22,295 nucleotides of DNA from a virus: the IMG/VR virus record IMGVR_UViG_3300017763_004938, positions 1 to 22,295 of that record; one strand, written 5' to 3'. The translations under genes were made by a program, and so were the position numbers. A model generated the notes under the pieces. That model was not told where the DNA came from. It ran no database searches and saw nothing but the letters and a program-made list of their open reading frames with translations. Position 1 is the first letter of the stretch; each line of letters starts with the position of its first letter. This document shows positions 14,169 to 20,237 of this stretch, piece after piece.

Positions 14169-14462
14169 CTAATCTCGTCTAGCGTCTATGTTGCCATCTT
14201 CCATAAAGTTTTCAGCTCTTGCAATCCTTTCAATATCAGGTTTTAATTCCAATGCTGATGAAACTAATAGATCAATTTTTATCATATCATTATTCATCTG
14301 TCTTACTCTACTCTCAAGTCCGCCAATAATACCTGTAAGTGTACCTACCTGACCCTTAACAGAGTCTAGCATATACTTTAATGTTAGAAAAATAAAGAAG
14401 GCCATAATTAAGGCACTTCCTATTGGTACACCGACCTCAAGTAAAAATTGCGTAATAGTCAT
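14169..14462 (-). CDS. Membrane protein with coiled coil (paralogue 1)
   Basis: A 97-residue protein: one N-terminal span (about 6-30, VGVPIGSALIMAFFIFLTLK) and a helical tail with heptad-like Leu/Ile spacing (RVRQMNNDMIKIDLLVSSAL). It matches the next gene in plan and in motifs such as E-x-G-x-P and N/D-N-D-M/L-I. It is the first gene behind the TATAAATA motif at 14475-14468. The ATG at 14462 lies 6 bases after that motif and no Shine-Dalgarno is seen, so the mRNA may be leaderless. The alignment with its paralogue confirms this start. Possible holin-like or secretion-accessory role; function unknown. Confidence 0.78.
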   Translation of the reverse strand: MTITQFLLEVGVPIGSALIMAFFIFLTLKYMLDSVKGQVGTLTGIIGGLESRVRQMNNDMIKIDLLVSSALELKPDIERIARAENFMEDGNIDARRD

Positions 14463-14467
14463 ACGAC

Positions 14468-14475
14468 TATTTATA
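14468..14475 (-). promoter_or_regulatory. T4-type late promoter of the csg-like cluster
   Basis: An exact TATAAATA octamer on the minus strand, in the 24-base gap between two genes. T4 late transcripts begin about 6 bases past this octamer, which places the start at or next to the A of the ATG at 14462. Everything from here to 5514 can be one late transcript. Confidence 0.72.
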
Positions 14476-14486
14476 CAGTTTAGGTA

Positions 14487-15356
14487 TTACCTTCTCCACA
14501 AATGGATGATAATTGCACTTCCAATGCTGTCTAGTGTGCGGATATTTGATTTAAGCTCATATGGTCTATTAGGATCCATAGAATTACCCTGCTCATGACC
14601 TGCTTGAGGTAAGAATCTTACTTTATTATTGACTATGAGGATATCTTTTGTTCCTCTTTTAGGAATGACCATTGTGTCGCCAGCAAATTTAATGTAACCA
14701 ATTTGACTCCAGTCTTTAAACAGTTGATCATACGTGTTAAGATTAGATGGCCAAAATGAAGTACAATATACTTTATCATTATTACCTGGCATTCTGTCTG
14801 AGTCGAATTCTGTTATTATGGGTACTGATGGTATTACGGATGTCATTGGATTTTTAAAACATCCATTTTTATCAAGTATATTTAATGATTCTATTCTTTC
14901 TTTTCGGCCATCAGCCCCTAAAGAAAAATCAAAATCCATTACTACGGAACAGTCATCTGGATTGTGGTGAAATAGATCGCCGATCTTCATGTCATTCATA
15001 TCATCGGTTAAACCATATTGTCCATCAACCTTGTTCCACGCAAACAATTTATTATGTTTTGATATTGTATGACCAGTTGTTTCTGCACCAATTAAACTAA
15101 TAATGTCGCCTGCTTTAGAATTTACATAGTTTTGATATTCTTGATATCTTGCTTTGCCAAATACCATTCTATGACGTCTCCATCCACCACTTTGTAATTG
15201 ACATCTCCAAGGAGATTTAACATTTATTGTTTTACCAATACGCGAATGTGGTGTTGGGACTGGTTGTGGAAGTTGCATTGATCCTTTACCTTCCACTTTT
15301 ATTTCTGACATTACTACATCGTAGCACATTTTATTTGCTGTATATGTTATAGGCAT
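14487..15356 (-). CDS. Unknown 289-residue protein
   Basis: A 289-residue soluble protein without signal peptide. It has a Pro-rich stretch (LPQPVPTPHSRIGKTINVKS), then basic and aromatic regions (SPWRCQLQSGGWRRHRMVFG), and an acidic central part with many Asp-Gly turns. It reads like a beta-rich structural protein, which fits its place behind a late promoter (15692-15685), but no virion family is recognised. Its start overlaps the previous stop as TAATG. Confidence 0.75.
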   Translation of the reverse strand: MPITYTANKMCYDVVMSEIKVEGKGSMQLPQPVPTPHSRIGKTINVKSPWRCQLQSGGWRRHRMVFGKARYQEYQNYVNSKAGDIISLIGAETTGHTISKHNKLFAWNKVDGQYGLTDDMNDMKIGDLFHHNPDDCSVVMDFDFSLGADGRKERIESLNILDKNGCFKNPMTSVIPSVPIITEFDSDRMPGNNDKVYCTSFWPSNLNTYDQLFKDWSQIGYIKFAGDTMVIPKRGTKDILIVNNKVRFLPQAGHEQGNSMDPNRPYELKSNIRTLDSIGSAIIIHLWRR

Positions 15357-15679
15357 TATACGCTCGCTGTTGCCAAAGATACTGGCATGTTTGGATCGTC
15401 TGTGGTTTTTGATTTCAGCAAATTACGTATAGCAAGTGCTCCGTCTATTGTGCCTGAAATGTCAGTTACATTATCATAGACTCTTTCAAGATGATCAGTA
15501 ATAGTCTTTTCATTGGTAGGCGGTACTCTTTCTGCCTCTGTGGCATCTTCTGGATAGTTCACAAGTAATAGAACAGATTGAGCTGATTTGTTAAATTTAA
15601 CGCTTGCAACATAGCAGCTAGAATTAACTGCTGAGTATGGTGATGCTGATACAATAAATTGTCGGGTAAGTTCTGTCAT
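15356..15679 (-). CDS. Unknown 107-residue protein behind a late promoter
   Basis: A 107-residue protein beginning MTELTRQFIVSASPYSAVNS, mixed beta/alpha in character, no membrane span. Its ATG at 15679 is 6 bases from the TATAAATA motif at 15692-15685, with no Shine-Dalgarno between, exactly as for the gene at 14462. The stop overlaps the next ATG as TAATG. I do not recognise it; a small structural or late accessory protein is plausible. Confidence 0.7.
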   Translation of the reverse strand: MTELTRQFIVSASPYSAVNSSCYVASVKFNKSAQSVLLLVNYPEDATEAERVPPTNEKTITDHLERVYDNVTDISGTIDGALAIRNLLKSKTTDDPNMPVSLATASV

Positions 15680-15684
15680 ACATT

Positions 15685-15692
15685 TATTTATA
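15685..15692 (-). promoter_or_regulatory. T4-type late promoter with start-codon-adjacent initiation
   Basis: An exact TATAAATA octamer on the minus strand. It overlaps the stop of the upstream mini-gene (TAA 15690-15688) and ends 6 bases before the ATG at 15679, so transcription would begin about at that codon. Confidence 0.68.
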
Positions 15693-15840
15693 ATACAGAA
15701 ACAAGTACCATCATTGAAGCAATAAAACCTAGGAATAAAAGTGTAACTAAGAATGCAAAGAAAATAACTTTAAGTTCCGTCACATGTACGTCTTCCTTTT
15801 TACCAACGCCCATGACGGCTTTGAATGCTTGCTTAATCAA
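15688..15840 (-). CDS. Mini membrane protein, unknown
   Basis: A 50-codon frame with an amphipathic start and one strong membrane span (VIFFAFLVTLLFLGFIASMM), ending VLVSVL. The TTG at 15840 overlaps the preceding TGA stop by 2 bases (TTGA), and an in-frame ATG at 15813 (41 residues, MGVGKKEDVHVTELK) is the alternative start. Neither has a Shine-Dalgarno, so coupling is likely. It belongs to a run of five mini membrane-type genes behind the late promoter at 16514, a setting where holins, antiholins or spanin-like proteins would fit. Confidence 0.6.
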   Translation of the reverse strand: MIKQAFKAVMGVGKKEDVHVTELKVIFFAFLVTLLFLGFIASMMVLVSVL

Positions 15841-16040
15841 AACAGTAAAGTGTTGTATAACATTACAGCCAACATCATACCAAACACAAGAGCTTGTATT
15901 ATTGCTGGTACTACAACAAACATTTTCATTGGATCGAAGTTGCCTGTCATAAAATAGTCACCACCATTTTGCCATTGCTCAACTTCTTCTGGTGTAGCAT
16001 CTCTTGGTTTATTAAGTAATAGTTGTAATTGTTGACTCAT
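15837..16040 (-). CDS. Small membrane protein, unknown
   Basis: A 67-residue protein starting MSQQLQLLLNKPRDATPEEV, with a soluble N-terminal half and one C-terminal membrane span (about 42-64, FVVVPAIIQALVFGMMLAVM). The ATG at 16040 overlaps the preceding stop region by 4 bases; an upstream in-frame ATG at 16073 would add 11 residues that lie inside the neighbouring mini-gene and look unlike coding sequence. Part of the late run of mini membrane proteins. Confidence 0.65.
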   Translation of the reverse strand: MSQQLQLLLNKPRDATPEEVEQWQNGGDYFMTGNFDPMKMFVVVPAIIQALVFGMMLAVMLYNTLLF

Positions 16041-16111
16041 ATTATTGGAGTTAATGCAAAGACCGACCCACAAAATATAGTTATTAGTAGGGCAAGTTCT
16101 AATTTTTCCAT
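16037..16111 (-). CDS. Very small membrane peptide
   Basis: A 24-residue frame, nearly all membrane span (MEKLELALLITIFCGSVFAL, then TPII). An AAGAGA ribosome-like site lies about 10 bases upstream, just before the preceding gene's TAA. The frame is continuous with the upstream MAEL reading frame (start at 16249), but that link runs through a stretch that looks non-coding, so I treat the 24-residue peptide as separate. Confidence 0.45.
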   Translation of the reverse strand: MEKLELALLITIFCGSVFALTPII

Positions 16112-16113
16112 TA

Positions 16114-16249
16114 TTATATTTCTCTTATTCTTGCTTTGAATTGTTCCGCTTCTCTGATTGCACGAAGTGCCCCTTGGTTTGGATCGTATTGATGCAGACC
16201 TAGGAGCAACATCGAGTACAGTAGGCTCGGGAATAATAAGTTCAGCCAT
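16114..16249 (-). CDS. Small protein with probable +1 frameshift at CCT-AGG
   Basis: The ATG at 16249, with AAGGA about 9 bases upstream, starts MAELIIPEPTVLDVAP (16 codons). In the same frame the sequence then turns into Arg/Ser-rich text that does not look like protein. Skipping one base (A at 16201) after CCT gives GLHQYDPNQGALRAIREAEQ and on to ARIREI, ending at TAA 16116-16114, a natural amphipathic helix. The join gives a 44-residue protein. CCT followed by the rare Arg codon AGG is a plausible slippery site. A single-base sequencing or assembly error would produce the same picture. A third reading, an ORF from 16260 in the second frame, gives an implausible Leu-rich start. Function unknown. 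Confidence 0.5.
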
Positions 16250-16262
16250 AGTAGTTTCATCC

Positions 16263-16445
16263 TTAGAATCTAGTTTCTAAGTACATAATAGTTATTGGTA
16301 ACAGTATCGGTCCTAGTAGACACAAAGCGAATCTTAGCACTTCTTCGATAGTCGAACAGATTTCACAAACCTGTTGGTGATCATCTCTAAACTTGTCAAT
16401 CCTGGTCTCCATGAACTTCACTGCCCGTAGCGCAGATGTGGTCAT
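16263..16445 (-). CDS. Small membrane protein, first gene of the late run
   Basis: A 60-residue protein with a charged N-terminal helix (MTTSALRAVKFMETRIDKFR), a Cys pair (VCEICS) and one C-terminal membrane span (about 36-56, VLRFALCLLGPILLPITIMY). AAGAGGAAC is well placed before the ATG at 16445, and the late promoter with its 5' hairpin lies just upstream. Function unknown; position and shape fit a late membrane effector. Confidence 0.68.
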   Translation of the reverse strand: MTTSALRAVKFMETRIDKFRDDHQQVCEICSTIEEVLRFALCLLGPILLPITIMYLETRF

Positions 16446-16483
16446 AGTTCCTCTTAAAAATTAAAATAATTAATGATAAGTAT

Positions 16484-16502
16484 GAATGATAATTTATCAT
16501 TC
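16484..16502 (-). promoter_or_regulatory. 5'-terminal hairpin in the late leader
   Basis: GAATGATAA-A-TTATCATTC: a perfect inverted repeat with 9-base arms around one base (the loop would open to 3 or more bases). The expected start of the late transcript (about 16501) lies at its edge, so the mRNA would begin with this hairpin. A stem at the very 5' end is known to protect mRNAs from 5'-end-dependent decay. Confidence 0.5.
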
Positions 16503-16506
16503 GATT

Positions 16507-16514
16507 TATTTATA
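16507..16514 (-). promoter_or_regulatory. T4-type late promoter in the 16446-16574 gap
   Basis: An exact TATAAATA octamer on the minus strand in the only sizeable gap of this part of the window. Transcription would begin near 16501 and read the mini membrane genes from 16445 downward. Unlike the other two gene-start late promoters it has a leader of about 55 bases with a good ribosome site. Confidence 0.75.
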
Positions 16515-16574
16515 AGACTATACACCTTTATTGTTATAAAGACAACAGTTTTTTATTACTTTTGGTTATGGGGG

Positions 16575-16985
16575 CTATAACGATTTAGAATATCGATACC
16601 ATTCTGGTTTCATATCAATTCTTTCTTGTATTCTTTGACGAACAATTAACAGATCTTGCTCTGTTGGAGACCAATCTAGGTATAGATCATCTGGCCATTG
16701 TTCCCTTTTAAAGACTCTACTTGGATCTGGATTCATACCCCTGCTTTTCATTTCGTTTACAAGTTCGTTGTATCTTTTGTGTAAGTACTTTCCCTTATTA
16801 TAAAAAAACTTAACATGACCACCATTAAGAGTGAACACTTTAGGCCAGGTCTTTTTATTCTTTTCCCAGTTAGGAGATTTTAAAGATCGTTGAAGTGACG
16901 AGCCCACCATAAAGATTTCTCTATACTCGGCTACCAAATGTTGATCGGCTAACTCAGCAGTTGATACTAAGTTAATTCTTGTCAT
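16575..16985 (-). CDS. denV: Endonuclease V / pyrimidine-dimer DNA glycosylase (DenV)
   Basis: A 136-residue homologue of T4 DenV (about 138 residues). The start MTRINLVSTAELADQHLVAE followed by YREIF matches T4 closely. It keeps the nucleophile Thr2, catalytic Glu23, and the DNA-contact residues Arg3, His16 and Arg22. Further matches are GGHVKFFYNKGKYLHKRY in the middle and the C-terminal RPxWY-like KPEWYRYS. The enzyme cuts the glycosylic bond and the backbone at cyclobutane pyrimidine dimers, repairing UV damage, useful to a surface-water virus. Its start overlaps the preceding stop as ATGA. It is the last gene of the transcript starting at 18148. Together with the late promoters it is the best evidence for a T4-type phage. 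Confidence 0.96.
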   Translation of the reverse strand: MTRINLVSTAELADQHLVAEYREIFMVGSSLQRSLKSPNWEKNKKTWPKVFTLNGGHVKFFYNKGKYLHKRYNELVNEMKSRGMNPDPSRVFKREQWPDDLYLDWSPTEQDLLIVRQRIQERIDMKPEWYRYSKSL

Positions 16986-17254
16986 CGGTTATGTGATCCA
17001 TACTTTTGAACTAGTCGTTCGCCTTCAAGCTCTTCACCAAATATATGAATGAGCTCTCCTTGTTGGTATCTTTTAACAATACCGGAATTGTATTCATAGT
17101 CTGTAACATTTTTTCCGTCAGCGGTATCTTGTGGACGATCGTCATAATGCATTGAAGATAAACCATGGGCATGTATGCAAGCAATGCCTTTAGCCCATTC
17201 TTCTGCTTTTAATAAATCTCTTTGGTATTGTACCACATCATCATATTCACTCAT
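16982..17254 (-). CDS. Unknown 90-residue protein
   Basis: A 90-residue acidic, hydrophilic protein (MSEYDDVVQYQRDLLKAEEW at the N-terminus, then an IACIHAHGLSS stretch). No membrane span or known motif. I chose the ATG at 17254 over the GTG at 17260, because GGGGTGGAA sits directly upstream and it overlaps the preceding stop as ATGA. Located between an oxygenase-like gene and denV. Confidence 0.72.
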   Translation of the reverse strand: MSEYDDVVQYQRDLLKAEEWAKGIACIHAHGLSSMHYDDRPQDTADGKNVTDYEYNSGIVKRYQQGELIHIFGEELEGERLVQKYGSHNR

Positions 17255-17871
17255 TTCCACCCCACTCCTGAAAACATCATTCTACAAAGAACTAATTCAC
17301 CTGATATTACTGCCCTGTGTCCCCATTCTAAAATACTAGGGAATATAATTAACGTTCCTTGTTCATTAATCCATTGTGGCTGTACATTGCCTGCAGGCTT
17401 TATAAGATTGCCATAATTATCATATCTTGCTGGATCAGGCCATACAGAAAATCCTATTTCTCCACCTTGTACATCATCTCTATTACTACACACTAAAAGT
17501 GCTGTCCACTTTGCTGCAGTCTTATCCATGTTGCCCCAATGAATAGAGTAGTCAGCTCTGAGTTGTCTTTTATCTAATTCGCCTTCTTTTTTTATAGCAA
17601 TAGTTGGATTGTCCCAGTCACAATCAAATTCCCAATTGCTATTGTTCCATTCTTGTACTTGTTGTGTTATTAAACTTAATGTTTCGGCATTGTTGTTTTT
17701 GATTTCTGTTATCTCATCAACAGTTGCAAAGTCTTTTATTGCTTGTATAGCTATATTAGTATGAGTGGTCTCGTGGTTTCTATGACCGTGGGCTATGTTT
17801 TCTCTAAATTCAGCTTCATCTAATCTATCTTTTCCTGTAGGAGCTCCAATAGGCGGTTCTTTGTATTCCAT
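17251..17871 (-). CDS. 2OG-Fe(II) oxygenase-like protein
   Basis: A 206-residue protein. The C-terminal half carries the double-stranded beta-helix pattern of prolyl-hydroxylase-like 2-oxoglutarate enzymes: DYSIHWGNMD (His111 and Asp116), QGGEIGFSVWPD (135-146), GTLIIFPSILEWGHRAVISG (172-191; His185 the distal Fe ligand), then LVLCRMMF with Arg197 for 2-oxoglutarate. The spacing His-x4-Asp departs from the usual His-x-Asp, so activity should be tested. The N-terminal half is helical and unknown. Such oxygenases are common in marine T4-like phages. It directly follows bS21; hydroxylation of a ribosomal or phage protein is possible but not shown. Confidence 0.75.
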   Translation of the reverse strand: MEYKEPPIGAPTGKDRLDEAEFRENIAHGHRNHETTHTNIAIQAIKDFATVDEITEIKNNNAETLSLITQQVQEWNNSNWEFDCDWDNPTIAIKKEGELDKRQLRADYSIHWGNMDKTAAKWTALLVCSNRDDVQGGEIGFSVWPDPARYDNYGNLIKPAGNVQPQWINEQGTLIIFPSILEWGHRAVISGELVLCRMMFSGVGWK

Positions 17872-17879
17872 AATATAGT

Positions 17880-18113
17880 TTACCTAAAATTAGTTTGTCG
17901 TCTTCTCATCTCAGCTTTCTGAGTCTTAAACTTATCATTGCGCTTGGTGCGCTTAAGCTCCATAGCCTTTTGATGTTTAACTTGGTTTGGTTTTTCGTAG
18001 TGTTGTAATTCGCGAACACGCTTAACAATGCCAGCGCGCTCGCATTGATTGCGAAAGCGCCTTAACATTCTGTCAAACGATTCGTCTTTATACTTCTGGG
18101 TCACTTTCGGCAT
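17880..18113 (-). CDS. rpsU: Ribosomal protein bS21 (phage type)
   Basis: A 77-residue bS21. The core SFDRMLRRFRNQCERAGIVK (12-31) matches the bacterial S21 signature (F-D-x-x-L-R-R-F-K-R-x-C-E-K-A-G), followed by a basic helix and the tail K-R-T-K-R. S21 binds the 30S platform next to the 3' end of 16S rRNA, where the anti-Shine-Dalgarno lies. Phage S21 proteins are known from pelagiphages and other marine phages and are thought to join host ribosomes. The ATG at 18113 matches the family N-terminus, and TATAAT ends 7 bases before it with no Shine-Dalgarno, so the mRNA should start at or beside the AUG. Confidence 0.95.
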   Translation of the reverse strand: MPKVTQKYKDESFDRMLRRFRNQCERAGIVKRVRELQHYEKPNQVKHQKAMELKRTKRNDKFKTQKAEMRRRQTNFR

Positions 18114-18119
18114 TATGTA

Positions 18120-18148
18120 ATTATACTATATCTAAGCTATAAAGTCAA
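18120..18148 (-). promoter_or_regulatory. Consensus sigma70 promoter of the bS21 gene, leaderless layout
   Basis: Minus strand TTGACT (18148-18143), 17 bp, TATAAT (18125-18120). Only TACATA separates the -10 box from the ATG at 18113, so the transcript should begin at the start codon itself. The -35 box lies 2 bases behind the methyltransferase stop. Confidence 0.88.
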
Positions 18149-18150
18149 CA

Positions 18151-19176
18151 TCATCCAGCTTCACCCAAGACGCCCATTAGTTCGTCAAACGCATTCTGTC
18201 CAATGTCTTTTCTAGTTTTGTTATACTCTATTCCTGTATAGTTTCTTTTCATAATAGCACATGCTGCACCAGTCGATCCAAATGTAGCAAAAGGATCCAA
18301 TACATGGTCCCCTTCGTTAGAATGAGTCGCTAATATAAATGCACTTAACATTACATGCTTGTGGTTACCACCACTAAGCACTCTACAACCTTTAAATTCG
18401 TTGTTGCTAAAAGCATTAACTGCTGCATCGTTAAAGTACCAATCGTTCATAAAGCTAATTCTTTTTGGTATGTGATACCAGTCAGCTGGATCTGAACTAA
18501 ACTGTACTACATAACCATCAGTAAAGCCCCCGCCAGCGCCCAATACACTGACAATAGGCAGACCTGAATTAGATGTGTCTGTTTCGTAACTAATTTCATT
18601 TTTTGATAACCATTTTTGTAATTCCTTAGCCTCAAGTCTACCTTTATGAATAGGTTCTCTGAATGCAGATACTTCTACATCGTTCATGCTTGATGGCATA
18701 GGGAAGTTTTTGAATGCACCTCTGTGATGAGTAATGTTAGGCCAAGCTGCTCTGTTAATTGTATAGTCAGAACCAACCTTACGATATGTTCTAACAAATG
18801 TCCAGTCATCCCGTCTGCCCCAATAGTGTTTATTGTTTACAGTATTACGTGCATAAGGTCTGAACATAGCCCATGTACTATCAGGTACAAGTTCCCAAGC
18901 TGATTGCGATGCAACCCACTCGTCCCATTTCTCTTGTGCAATACCAGTTCCGCTAACAGTAACGGTACCATTGTCGTTCTCGATACATCTCTCAGCTAGT
19001 ACTGCAACTGCAGATACGCAGTCTCTTATTTTTCCATGCCCTGGTGATCCAGGCCATCTGTTTTCGAATGATGGTAAGTCAGCAATGATTCTGTCAAATT
19101 TGAATCCTTCCTTAACCATCTTAGTGTGGTGATTTAATATATCACCAGAATATGTTTGGCCAAATGTTTGTGCCAT
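18151..19176 (-). CDS. DNA methyltransferase, beta-class (N6-adenine or N4-cytosine)-like
   Basis: A 341-residue protein with the beta-class motif order. A motif IV-like IIADLPSFENR lies at 30-40, a long variable region at about 60-260 could be target recognition, and the C-terminal SAM site DPFATFGSTGAACA (294-307) with NYTGIEYN (319-326) matches motif I and X neighbours (DPFxGSGT and xGxE). The catalytic motif is DLPSF in place of the usual (D/N/S)PP(Y/F/W), and motif I has an altered loop, so the enzyme may be divergent or inactive. AGGAGAG is well placed before the ATG at 19176. It may protect phage DNA from restriction; no nuclease partner is present. Confidence 0.78.
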   Translation of the reverse strand: MAQTFGQTYSGDILNHHTKMVKEGFKFDRIIADLPSFENRWPGSPGHGKIRDCVSAVAVLAERCIENDNGTVTVSGTGIAQEKWDEWVASQSAWELVPDSTWAMFRPYARNTVNNKHYWGRRDDWTFVRTYRKVGSDYTINRAAWPNITHHRGAFKNFPMPSSMNDVEVSAFREPIHKGRLEAKELQKWLSKNEISYETDTSNSGLPIVSVLGAGGGFTDGYVVQFSSDPADWYHIPKRISFMNDWYFNDAAVNAFSNNEFKGCRVLSGGNHKHVMLSAFILATHSNEGDHVLDPFATFGSTGAACAIMKRNYTGIEYNKTRKDIGQNAFDELMGVLGEAG

Positions 19177-19210
19177 GATGCTCTCCTAAAATAAAGTCTC
19201 TTTTATGAGG

Positions 19211-19507
19211 TTAAATAAATGTTTGAACTAAGTTCCTAATTAAAAAAAGTAGTCCAATACTATTTAGTAATATTAAAGCTCTGTCTTTCCATAATAATGA
19301 AACAACTACCCATCCTGAAATACCAATAATAGATAGTATAAGGTCAATGTCTTGATACCCTTCAACCCCTCTTACAGACATAGCACCTAATACAAATACG
19401 CTTGCTACCCATTTGATATACCAGTCAAGAGTATACTTAGGAGTAGCACTTTTAAATATTCTTTTGCTATTCTCTATCTCTTCGGTAGTAAATTTAGGGT
19501 CGCTCAT
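19211..19507 (-). CDS. Three-span membrane protein (conserved phage type)
   Basis: A 98-residue protein with a hydrophilic N-terminus (MSDPKFTTEEIENSKRIFKS) and three hydrophobic segments at about 30-45, 52-68 and 77-95 (YIKWVASVFVLGAM, LILSIIGISGWVVVSLLW, ILLNSIGLLFLIRNLV). It resembles a membrane protein often seen in marine T4-like phages (general resemblance). The ATG at 19507 overlaps the preceding stop as ATGA; an in-frame upstream ATG at 19564 lies inside the neighbouring gene. Function unknown. Confidence 0.78.
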   Translation of the reverse strand: MSDPKFTTEEIENSKRIFKSATPKYTLDWYIKWVASVFVLGAMSVRGVEGYQDIDLILSIIGISGWVVVSLLWKDRALILLNSIGLLFLIRNLVQTFI

Positions 19508-19671
19508 GATTGTAGGAACCATATTGCAGCTGCTGCAAGAGTAGGCGGTATGATACAAAAGCATGCCGGCAATATAACTGCATAGTAAATTGGATTACGT
19601 AACATTATTGTATTGACGTCTTCTTCTTGATCGAAGATTCCTTCCTTAACTTGTGATTTTTTCTCTCTCAT
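19504..19671 (-). CDS. Small membrane protein, unknown
   Basis: A 55-residue protein: charged N-terminus (MREKKSQVKEGIFDQEEDVN) and one membrane span (AVILPACFCIIPPTLAAAAI, 31-50). It overlaps the preceding gene by 26 bases and the next ATG as ATGA, so it fits the coupled run exactly. Not recognised. Confidence 0.75.
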   Translation of the reverse strand: MREKKSQVKEGIFDQEEDVNTIMLRNPIYYAVILPACFCIIPPTLAAAAIWFLQS

Positions 19672-19864
19672 TCAACTCGTACATCCCAAATACATAGTTC
19701 TCAGCAGCATCTTCTGCATAGCTTTCACTATGATCTTTTATAATTCTAGTTCCTACCATGATGCCATCGTGGCTCATTTGTAGTTCAAAGTGATCTTGTT
19801 CCTTGTAAACGTCGACCGATCTCTCAACGCCCTCGTAATTATTTGTAAAATTATGTAGTAACAT
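19646..19864 (-). CDS. Unknown 72-residue protein
   Basis: A 72-residue soluble protein starting MLLHNFTNNYEGVERSVDVY, with alternating beta-strand-like segments and a helical C-terminus. The ATG overlaps the preceding TAA as TAATG. Not recognised. Confidence 0.7.
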   Translation of the reverse strand: MLLHNFTNNYEGVERSVDVYKEQDHFELQMSHDGIMVGTRIIKDHSESYAEDAAENYVFGMYELNEREKITS

Positions 19865-20040
19865 TATTCCTCTTCAAGTGTAACTTCTATTGCCTTGGTG
19901 TTTTTCTTACCAGCAACAGGTAATCCATTATCGTATAGCTGATCAAACATGCCAGCTGCGCCTAGTTTAACGCCATGTGTTCTACCTACAAACCATCCAT
20001 GAAGGAAAGCTGCGGGTGCAATTAGTAATAACCATTCCAT
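19864..20040 (-). CDS. Small membrane protein, unknown
   Basis: A 58-residue protein with an N-terminal hydrophobic segment (MEWLLLIAPAAFLHGWFVGR) and a hydrophilic tail ending EVTLEEE. It has TAATG overlaps at both ends, which fixes both boundaries and supports it as a gene. Probably N-terminally membrane-anchored. Not recognised. Confidence 0.75.
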   Translation of the reverse strand: MEWLLLIAPAAFLHGWFVGRTHGVKLGAAGMFDQLYDNGLPVAGKKNTKAIEVTLEEE

Positions 20041-20237
20041 TATGCGCTCCTTTGTCTTTTATTTAGCCATTGTCCTGTTATAATCCATACAAATCCTCTC
20101 CATAACCACTTATAAGCACGCCATGGAAGTATAATTGCTAAGAAAAAAGGTATGTAAAACGGATACCATAGTAAACATTTAGCAAAAAAGTAGATAGGAT
20201 GGTTGCGAATCAGCCAAGATTGCGGATCTTCGATCAT
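20040..20237 (-). CDS. Small membrane protein, unknown
   Basis: A 65-residue aromatic-rich protein (MIEDPQSWLIRNHPIYFFAK at the start, two hydrophobic stretches, then a basic tail). The ATG at 20237 overlaps the preceding TGA as TGATG and has GGAG 10 bases upstream. An ATG 9 bases earlier (20246) is too close to that GGAG. Not recognised. Confidence 0.7.
   Translation of the reverse strand: MIEDPQSWLIRNHPIYFFAKCLLWYPFYIPFFLAIILPWRAYKWLWRGFVWIITGQWLNKRQRSA

Noticed and set aside
16114-16260. A frame from ATG 16260 giving a Leu-rich signal-like start before the helix ending at 16114
   Set aside because: AAGG directly touches this ATG, too close for a ribosome site, whereas the ATG at 16249 is well spaced; the Leu-rich text is the shifted reading of MAELIIPEP.
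16526-16541. Inverted repeat CTTTAT-TGTT-ATAAAG behind denV as a terminator
   Set aside because: Only six AT-rich pairs and no T-run follows on the minus strand.
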